Assembly: GCA_009926135.1 (NCBI GenBank) | Contig: RFPL01000007.1 | Coordinates: forward strand, 62,001 to 126,000 | Source of the DNA: Sphingomonadaceae bacterium | Lineage (GTDB): Bacteria; Pseudomonadota; Alphaproteobacteria; Sphingomonadales; Sphingomonadaceae | Reading direction: 5' to 3' | Length of the DNA stretch: 64,000 bases | Shown here: piece after piece, positions 55,837 to 64,000 of the stretch | How the letters are laid out: the number at the start of each line of letters is the position of its first letter | Numbering within the stretch: the first letter of the stretch is position 1 | Made by a program: the position numbers and the translations under genes | The notes under the pieces: generated by a model | The model's database searches: none | Told to the model about the DNA's origin: nothing | The model's input: only the letters and a program-made list of their open reading frames with translations

Positions 55837-56619
55837 TTAGCGCGGCGCCATGCGGATGCCGCCGTCGAGACGGACATCTTCACCATTGAAGTAGCCGTTC
55901 TCGATCATGCACATCGCCAGGTGCGCATACTCGTCAGGGATACCGAGCCGCTTGGGATTGAGCACCGAAGCGCCCAGCGCATCGCGCACGTTCTGAGGCG
56001 CACCGGCCAGCAGCGGGGTATCGAAGATGCCCGGCAGGATGGTGTTGACGCGGATCTTCTCGCTGGCAAGGTCGCGCGCGATCGGCAGGGTCATGCCGAC
56101 GACGCCGCCCTTCGAAGCCGAATAGGCCGCCTGGCCCATCTGGCCGTCTTCGGCCGCAACCGAGGCCGTGTTGACGATGGCGCCGCGGTCGCCGTCTTCC
56201 TGCGGCTCAAGCGTCATCATGCCGGCCGCCGACTTGGCGATGCAGCGGAAAGTGCCGACCAAGTTGATCTGGACGATCCAATTGAAGGCATCGAGCGGGA
56301 AGTGCTTGATCGAGCCATCTTCCTTGCTGCGGCTGGCGGTCTTGATCGCGTTGCCGGTACCGGCGCAGTTGACCAGGATCCGCTCCTGCCCGTGGGCTTC
56401 GCGGGCCTTGGCAAAGGCCGCGTCGACCGAGGCATCGTCGGTGACGTTGCATTCGCAGAACACGCCGCCCAGCTCGGCCGCGATTGCCTTGCCCTTCTCT
56501 TCCTGCAGGTCGAAGATCGCGACCTTCACGCCCTTGGCGGCGAGCGCGCGGGCCGTGGCGGCACCAAGGCCCGAGGCACCACCGGTAACAACGGCGGCAA
56601 CAGTATTGTCGAGTTTCAT
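55837..56619 (-). CDS. SDR, 3-hydroxyacyl-CoA dehydrogenase type 2-like (HSD10)
   Basis: The 260-residue SDR has VVTGGASGLGAATAR for NAD, the Asp in AIFDLQ for NAD preference, NCAGTGNA, and the catalytic Ser, Tyr and Lys in NTASVAAEDGQMGQAAYSAS followed by K. ETFRCI-type GTFRCIAKSAAGMM and the RMAPR end fit the HSD17B10 group, which oxidises 3-hydroxyacyl-CoA. It sits between thiolase and isomerase genes, which supports a beta-oxidation role. Confidence 0.9.
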   Translation of the reverse strand: MKLDNTVAAVVTGGASGLGAATARALAAKGVKVAIFDLQEEKGKAIAAELGGVFCECNVTDDASVDAAFAKAREAHGQERILVNCAGTGNAIKTASRSKEDGSIKHFPLDAFNWIVQINLVGTFRCIAKSAAGMMTLEPQEDGDRGAIVNTASVAAEDGQMGQAAYSASKGGVVGMTLPIARDLASEKIRVNTILPGIFDTPLLAGAPQNVRDALGASVLNPKRLGIPDEYAHLAMCMIENGYFNGEDVRLDGGIRMAPR

Positions 56620-56654
56620 TTCAGGGTTCTCCGTTAGAGATAAGCAGGGTTGGC

Positions 56655-57827
56655 TCAGACCATTTCAACGATCGTGACGTTGGCGACGCCGCCGCCTTCG
56701 CACATGGTCTGCAGGCCATACTTGCCGCCGCGCGCCTTGAGCGCGTTGAGCAGCGTGGACATCAACTTGGTGCCCGAAGCGCCCAGCGGATGGCCTAGCG
56801 CAATCGCGCCGCCATTGACGTTGAGCTTTTCCGGATCGGCCCCGGTGTGCTTGAGCCAGGCCATCGGCACCGAGGCGAAGGCCTCGTTCACTTCGTAAAG
56901 GTCGATGTCGCCAATCTTCAGGCCGGCCTTGGCCAGCGCCTTGTCAGTCGCGAACAACGGCTCTTCCAGCATGATCACCGGATCGCCGGCAGTGACGGTC
57001 AGGGTGTGGATCCGGGCCAGCGGGGTCAGGTTGTAACGCTTCAGCGCTTCTTCCGAAACCACCAGCGCAGCCGAGGCGCCATCGCAGATCTGGCTGGACG
57101 TGGCAGCGGTCAGCGCACCGCCTTCCTGCAGCAGCTTGACCCCGGCGATGCCTTCCAGCGTGGCGTCCATGCGGATGCCTTCGTCGATCGTGTGCCAGGC
57201 CTTGCCTTCAGGGGTTTCGATCTCGATCGGCACGATCTCGTTCTTGAAGGCCCCGGCCTCGGTCGCGGCCTTGGCACGCAGGTGGCTGTTATAGGCGAAC
57301 TGGTCGAGCTGAACCTTGGTGAAGCCATGCTTCTTCACGATCATTTCGGCGCCCATGAACTGCGACCAGGTCACGCCCGGATACTTTTCCTCAAGCCCGG
57401 GCGACTTGTAGTTGCCCAGGCCTTCTTTCATGTGAAAGATCGCGGTGGAACCCATCGGCACGCGGGTCATGCTTTCGATTCCGGCAGCAATCACCACGTC
57501 CTGGGTGCCGCTCATCACGGCCTGCGCCGCGAACTGGATCGCCTGCTGGGAAGAACCGCACTGGCGGTCGATCGTCACGGCCGGGGTCGACTGCGGCAGC
57601 AGCTTGGACGCGAGCACGGCGTTTCGGCCGACCTGGCCGGCCTGCTGGCCGCCCTGGCTGACGCAGCCCATGATCACGTCTTCAACGGCGTTGGGGTCAA
57701 TCCCGGTGCGGGCAACCAGCGCATCCAGCGTCAAGGCGGCGAGATCCACCGGGTGAACCCCGGCAAGGCGACCGCCGCGGCGGCCGCCGGCGGTGCGTAC
57801 GGCGTCAACAATATAGGCGGTACCCAT
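56655..57827 (-). CDS. Acetyl-CoA acyltransferase (thiolase)
   Basis: The 390-residue thiolase has the acyl-accepting Cys90 in DRQCGSSQQAI, the histidine in NGGAIALGHPLGASG and the second Cys in QTMCEGGGVAN. As the first gene of the operon with SDR, isomerase and TetR, it probably cleaves 3-ketoacyl-CoA in degradation rather than making acetoacetyl-CoA. GAGGAAAGG lies upstream of the ATG, and the candidate TetR operator 28 bases upstream. Confidence 0.93.
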   Translation of the reverse strand: MGTAYIVDAVRTAGGRRGGRLAGVHPVDLAALTLDALVARTGIDPNAVEDVIMGCVSQGGQQAGQVGRNAVLASKLLPQSTPAVTIDRQCGSSQQAIQFAAQAVMSGTQDVVIAAGIESMTRVPMGSTAIFHMKEGLGNYKSPGLEEKYPGVTWSQFMGAEMIVKKHGFTKVQLDQFAYNSHLRAKAATEAGAFKNEIVPIEIETPEGKAWHTIDEGIRMDATLEGIAGVKLLQEGGALTAATSSQICDGASAALVVSEEALKRYNLTPLARIHTLTVTAGDPVIMLEEPLFATDKALAKAGLKIGDIDLYEVNEAFASVPMAWLKHTGADPEKLNVNGGAIALGHPLGASGTKLMSTLLNALKARGGKYGLQTMCEGGGVANVTIVEMV

Positions 57828-57854
57828 GGCTATCGATTCCTTTCCTCGAAGGCT

Positions 57855-57874
57855 GTTTAATCGATCGATTAAGG
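57855..57874. promoter_or_regulatory. Palindromic operator of the thiolase-tetR operon
   Basis: TTAATCGATCGATTAA at 57857-57872 is a perfect 16-bp palindrome within a 20-base block identical, but for one base, to 24445-24464. It lies about 30-45 bases upstream of the thiolase ATG. The TetR gene at the operon end is the likely binder (inference). Confidence 0.65.
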
Positions 57875-58140
57875 TTGCACTGCCAGAGCGTCAAGCGCCC
57901 ATCGCTTCTCGTTGGGGTTCTGCGGTCCACCCGGCTCTCGGTGTCCTGTTGTAAAATGACAACAAGCCTCCGGTAAAAGTGGCCCCTGGCCTAAATTCCA
58001 AATTGCATGGCCGTTTGGCTTATTTCAGGAAGCTGTCATCGGGTCCTACTTATGGGCCAGAAGGTGATTCCCTCTCCAACGGGCACCGAAATGTCGCGCC
58101 GAACCGGCCATCTGCCGGATCAAAATCAAGGGGCTAACAC
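57875..58140. other. Gene-free divergent promoter region before the TonB receptor
   Basis: No gene is seen between the thiolase start (57827) and the receptor start (58141), 313 bases in total. The stretch holds the thiolase operator, an inverted repeat at 57947-57964 and a small CCGGC/GCCGG hairpin at 58104-58118 just before AAGGGGC, the receptor ribosome site. It should contain the receptor promoter and a leader of up to 170 bases. Confidence 0.7.
57947..57964. promoter_or_regulatory. Inverted repeat upstream of the TonB receptor gene
   Basis: TGTTGT-AAAATG-ACAACA is a perfect 6-bp inverted repeat with a 6-base spacer, about 180 bases upstream of the receptor ATG. It is AT-rich compared with its surroundings. 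It may be a repressor or activator site for the receptor gene; no regulator is adjacent on that side. Confidence 0.4.
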
Positions 58141-61100
58141 ATGAAGTTCTTCAGCAAGTCCGCGCTTTACCGCGCGACCAGCCTTGAAAGCGCCGCCATC
58201 GCGGTTGCTATGCTGGGTGTGGCCAGCGTTGCCACGCCGGCCTTTGCGCAGGATGCTGCGCCGCAGGCCGCCGAATGCGCCGACGAAAACGCCAATGGCG
58301 TTTGCGATACCGAAGAAGGCAGCCAGATCGTCGTTACCGGTTCGCGCATCGCGCGCCCGACGCTCAGCTCGCCCGTTCCGCTGACCTCGGTCTCGGTTGG
58401 TGAACTCACCGAAACTGGTGACGTCTCGCTCGGTGACGCACTGAACGACCTTCCCTCGCTGCGTTCGACCTTCAGCGCCGGCAACTCGTCGCGCTTCATC
58501 GGCACCGCCGGTTTGAACTACCTCGATCTTCGCGGCCTCGGCACTTCGCGTACCCTGGTGCTGGTAAACGGCAAGCGCCACATCACCTCTTCGCCGGGTG
58601 ACTACCAGGTTGACGTGAACACCATCCCGGTTGACCTGCTTGAGCGCGTCGACATCGTGACCGGCGGCAACTCGGCCGTTTACGGTTCGGACGCCGTCGC
58701 CGGCGTGGTGAACTTCATCCTGAAGCGCAACTTCGAAGGCCTGAACCTTCGCGGCCAGGGTGCGATCTCGTCGCGCGGCAACCGCGGCAACTATTTCGCA
58801 TCGGGCGCCTGGGGCAAGAACTTCGCTGACGGTCGCGGCAACATCGCGATCTCGGCCGAATACGCCAAGGCCGAGCCGCTCTACTTCCGCGACCGTGATG
58901 ATATCACCGGCGCGAACAGCGGCCGCTGCCAGTTCCAGACGGTCGAACCGACCGGCGGTGAACCCGGCGGTACCGATGGCATCTTCGACACTGCCTTCGT
59001 ATGCGGCGTGCGCAACTCGGCGATTTCGGATGCCGGCACGATTGCCGCTTTCGATGCGTCGACCAGCCCGACCCGCCGTTACCTGCGTTTCAACGACGCG
59101 GGTGACCTGTATCTCGACACCCCGACCCTGTCCTATGCTCCGGTCGGCTCGGGCAACCAGATCGGTGGCAACGGTTCGACCCTGCGCAACACCGGCGTGA
59201 TGGCTGCTGGCACCCAGCGCTTCGCCTTCAACTTCCTGGCGCACTATGACATCAGCGATGCCTTCCGGCCCTACGTTGAAGCCAAGTATGTCCACGTTGA
59301 TGCCTTCGGTGAAGGCCAGCCGAGCTTCTTCCAGGGCTCGCTGAAGGGCTTCTTCGCCACCACCAACGCCCAGTTCGCTGCGATCAACGAACTGAGCTGC
59401 AGCAACGGCTTCCTGTCGGCCCAGAACTTGGCCCAGCTCCAGGCAACTGGCCGCTGCACCACGCCGACCGGCACCTTCACCATGTCGCGCTTCAACGTCG
59501 ACTTCGGTGGCCGTAGCGAAGACCACAACCGCAAGACCTTCCGGATTGTCGGCGGCGTCGAAGGTACGTTCAACGACGACTGGAACTACGAAGTCTCGGT
59601 CAACTATGGCCGCTTCGAAGCCGATGTCGCATCGCAGAACAACCTGCTGCTCTACGACGTCAACGGCAACCTCGATGGCTTCCTGCTTGCCTCGAACGCC
59701 GTTGTTGCACCGGCCGGTTTCACCGGTACCAACTTTGCGACCAACAGCACCGGCCAGCGCGTGATTTGCGCCATCAACGCAACCACCAACGTCCGTCCGG
59801 ACTGCATCCCCGTCAACATGTTCGGTTACGGCAAGTCGAGCGCTGCCGCGCTGGACTTCATCCACTCGGATGGCGTCCGCAACGAGCGTGCCGAATCGCT
59901 GAACTTCCTGGCCAGCGTTTCGGGTGACTCCTCGCAGCTGTTCGAACTGCCCGGCGGTCCGATCGGCTTCGTCCTCGGCGGCGAATACCGCGAAGATACC
60001 GCTTCGAGCGTCTGGGATCCGCTGGTTGCCAGCGGCGCCACCTTCCTCAACAAGCTGGCTCCGTTCAACCCGCCGAAGGTCACCGTGAAGGAAGCCTTCG
60101 CCGAACTCGACGTGCCGCTGCTCAAGGACATGCCGTTCGCCAAGGAACTGTCGGTCCGCGGCGCTGGCCGTGTGTCGGATTACAACACCCGCGCCGGCAC
60201 TGTCTGGGCGTGGAACGTTGACGGCATCTGGGCTCCGATCGAAGACATCCGCTTCCGGGCGGCCTACGCGGTCTCGGTTCGTGCCCCGACGCAGAGCGAT
60301 CTGTTCGCGGCCGGTTCGCAGAACTTCGCCTTCATCGCCGACCCGTGCGATAGCAACAACATCACCGCCAACCCGAACCGCGCCGCCAACTGCGCCGCGG
60401 CCGGCGTCCCGACGGTGCATAATGCTGCTTCGGCTGCGGCCTGCGCCACCACCGCGTTCAACGGCGCAGTTGGCTCACCCTGGCGGAACTGCACCGCGCT
60501 CACCTCGAGCACGCCGTTCCTCTCGGGCGGCAACCCGACCCTCAACTCGGAAAAGGGCAAGAGCCTTACGCTGGGCGTGGTCATCGAGCCGCGGTTCATC
60601 CCGGGCCTCAACCTGACCATCGACTACTACCGGATCAAGGTTGAGAGCGTGATTTCGGCACTGGGTGCGCAGCAGATCGTTGATCTCTGCTACAACACCG
60701 CTGGCGGGATCTCGAACCCCTACTGCTCCACCGTCAACCGCAATGCCTCGACCGGCCTGTTCGTTGATCCGGCAGTGATCGCAGGCGGCATCAACTTCGC
60801 GGCACTGAAGGCCGACGGTATCGACATCGACCTGTCGTACCGCAAGACCTTTGACAACGGCCACCGTCTGTCGCTGCGCGGGATCGCCACCCGGGTGCTG
60901 AAGCGTGAAAACTTCACCAACCCGCTGTTCCCGCAGGAACCGAACCGCATCAAGGACGAACTGGGTGACCCGAGCTGGGCCGCCAACTTCAACATCAACT
61001 ATGACTTCGGTCCGGTCGATGTGTCCTACACGGCGCGCTACCTCGGCAAGCAGACCATCGGTGCATGGGAAACGCAGAATGCCTACCAGGGTATCTGCCC

Positions 61101-61386
61101 GACCAGCGGTTCGACCGGTTACACCGGCCGCACCTGCACGCCGAACACGCTGACCACGCTTGACCCGCAGAACCTCGATGCGTTCCCGCAGGTCTATTAC
61201 CCGGGCGTGATCTACCACAACATGCGCGTGAACTTCGAAACCGCCGACAAGAAGTACAGCTTCTACATGGGCGTGGACAACTTCACCGACCGCAAGCCGC
61301 CGCTCGGCCTGCTGGGCACTGCCGGTGGTGATCCGTACGAAACCTTCGGCCGGTTCTTCTACGCCGGGTTCCGCGCCAACTTCTAA
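58141..61386 (+). CDS. TonB-dependent outer-membrane receptor
   Basis: The 1081-residue receptor has a signal peptide (cleavage after TPAFAQ, about 37), a short acidic segment with two cysteines (CADENANGVCDTEE), a TonB box-like SQIVVTGSRIA, a plug domain (LNYLDLRGLGTSRTLVLVNG, VDIVTGGNSAVYGSDAVAGV) and a large beta-barrel ending in FYAGFRANF with a terminal Phe. Substrates of this class include sugars, peptides and metal complexes; none can be named here. It stands alone, between a divergent acyl-CoA operon and a terminator. Confidence 0.95.
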   Translation: MKFFSKSALYRATSLESAAIAVAMLGVASVATPAFAQDAAPQAAECADENANGVCDTEEGSQIVVTGSRIARPTLSSPVPLTSVSVGELTETGDVSLGDALNDLPSLRSTFSAGNSSRFIGTAGLNYLDLRGLGTSRTLVLVNGKRHITSSPGDYQVDVNTIPVDLLERVDIVTGGNSAVYGSDAVAGVVNFILKRNFEGLNLRGQGAISSRGNRGNYFASGAWGKNFADGRGNIAISAEYAKAEPLYFRDRDDITGANSGRCQFQTVEPTGGEPGGTDGIFDTAFVCGVRNSAISDAGTIAAFDASTSPTRRYLRFNDAGDLYLDTPTLSYAPVGSGNQIGGNGSTLRNTGVMAAGTQRFAFNFLAHYDISDAFRPYVEAKYVHVDAFGEGQPSFFQGSLKGFFATTNAQFAAINELSCSNGFLSAQNLAQLQATGRCTTPTGTFTMSRFNVDFGGRSEDHNRKTFRIVGGVEGTFNDDWNYEVSVNYGRFEADVASQNNLLLYDVNGNLDGFLLASNAVVAPAGFTGTNFATNSTGQRVICAINATTNVRPDCIPVNMFGYGKSSAAALDFIHSDGVRNERAESLNFLASVSGDSSQLFELPGGPIGFVLGGEYREDTASSVWDPLVASGATFLNKLAPFNPPKVTVKEAFAELDVPLLKDMPFAKELSVRGAGRVSDYNTRAGTVWAWNVDGIWAPIEDIRFRAAYAVSVRAPTQSDLFAAGSQNFAFIADPCDSNNITANPNRAANCAAAGVPTVHNAASAAACATTAFNGAVGSPWRNCTALTSSTPFLSGGNPTLNSEKGKSLTLGVVIEPRFIPGLNLTIDYYRIKVESVISALGAQQIVDLCYNTAGGISNPYCSTVNRNASTGLFVDPAVIAGGINFAALKADGIDIDLSYRKTFDNGHRLSLRGIATRVLKRENFTNPLFPQEPNRIKDELGDPSWAANFNINYDFGPVDVSYTARYLGKQTIGAWETQNAYQGICPTSGSTGYTGRTCTPNTLTTLDPQNLDAFPQVYYPGVIYHNMRVNFETADKKYSFYMGVDNFTDRKPPLGLLGTAGGDPYETFGRFFYAGFRANF

Positions 61387-61410
61387 GGCTCGGGCCGGAA
61401 GGCAAAAGAG

Positions 61411-61449
61411 AGGGCGGCGAGACTTCGGTCTCGCCGCCCTTCCTTTTTG
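61411..61449. terminator. Strong terminator between TonB receptor and clpB
   Basis: A perfect 13-bp stem (61411-61423 with 61428-61440) closed by TTCG is followed by TCCTTTTTG. It lies 24 bases after the receptor stop and serves the plus strand best. On the minus strand the trailing bases are not T-rich, so clpB may use it poorly. Confidence 0.9.
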
Positions 61450-61476
61450 TGCAAGCTAGCCGAGATCTAACCGGGA

Positions 61477-64000
<2,524 letters not shown>

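Noticed and set aside
58126-60420. Open frame of 764 codons antisense to the TonB receptor gene
   Set aside because: It mirrors the receptor codon bias (GC-rich third positions), has no recognisable protein features beyond compositional repeats, and lies fully opposite a clear gene.

Overview
The window is high-GC alphaproteobacterial chromosome, most likely from a sphingomonad (Sphingomonadales, in the Sphingomonas/Novosphingobium/Erythrobacter range). This assignment is by inference. It rests on the gene families (Bpt arginyl/leucyl-transferase, argS-SPOR-nagZ-scpAB-tatABC block, ThrB-type homoserine kinase, type-2 ArgC, M17 peptidase followed by an SH3 protein, a large TonB-dependent receptor) and on uniformly GC-rich coding. 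I see no rRNA, tRNA, CRISPR array, insertion sequence or integrase. Almost everything is core genome with dense same-strand operons and ATGA or TGATG stop/start overlaps.

Layout. (1) 1-10.6 kb, minus strand: the division and cell-wall (dcw) cluster mraZ-rsmH-ftsL-ftsI-murE-murF-mraY-murD-ftsW-murG (murG cut by the left edge), with 10-bp-phased G-runs upstream of mraZ. (2) 10.7-13.2 kb, minus: a GldG-like membrane protein, a small membrane protein, a cysteine-synthase-like PLP enzyme and a 2Fe-2S ferredoxin. (3) 13.3-21.6 kb, mixed: AlkA-type glycosylase, a 7-TM protein, an SDR, PhhB, CcmAB, Map, an RsiV-like lipoprotein, then M17 aminopeptidase, an SH3-only protein and ArgC. (4) 21.6-25.9 kb: nitrogen control (glnB-glnA) behind a sigma-54-like promoter, an orphan lysozyme and an aldehyde dehydrogenase. 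(5) 26-32 kb: SGNH hydrolase, Bpt, IlvA, a beta-hydroxyacid dehydrogenase and a secreted amidohydrolase. (6) 31.9-39 kb, minus: argS-SPOR-nagZ-scpA-scpB-tatA-tatB-tatC, preceded by a lipoprotein gene. (7) 39.1-41.7 kb: ispH-thrB-rnhA and a YegP-like protein. (8) 41.8-43.8 kb: FAD oxidoreductase and alpha/beta hydrolase. (9) 43.9-51.2 kb: a Tad/Cpa pilus operon, cpaA-B-C-D-E-tadB-tadC, with no CpaF ATPase, pilin or TadD/E/F/G. (10) 51.2-57.8 kb, minus: a fatty-acyl-CoA operon (thiolase, SDR, enoyl-CoA isomerase-like, TetR) running into mtnP, maiA, a MarR regulator and fumarylacetoacetase (end of tyrosine/homogentisate breakdown). (11) 58.1-64 kb: a 1081-residue TonB-dependent receptor and, convergent, ClpB cut by the right edge.

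I did not find a clearly new multi-gene system. The most useful leads are regulatory and structural. A 20-bp element, GTTTAATCGATCSATTAAGG (S = C or G), occurs upstream of both the aldehyde dehydrogenase and the TetR-containing beta-oxidation operon 33 kb away. The tad operon lacks its motor ATPase. The SH3 protein after the M17 peptidase looks like a C40 peptidase that has lost its catalytic domain. A protein that would usually be called enoyl-CoA hydratase carries isomerase-type catalytic positions. Several palindromes lie next to regulators or promoters.
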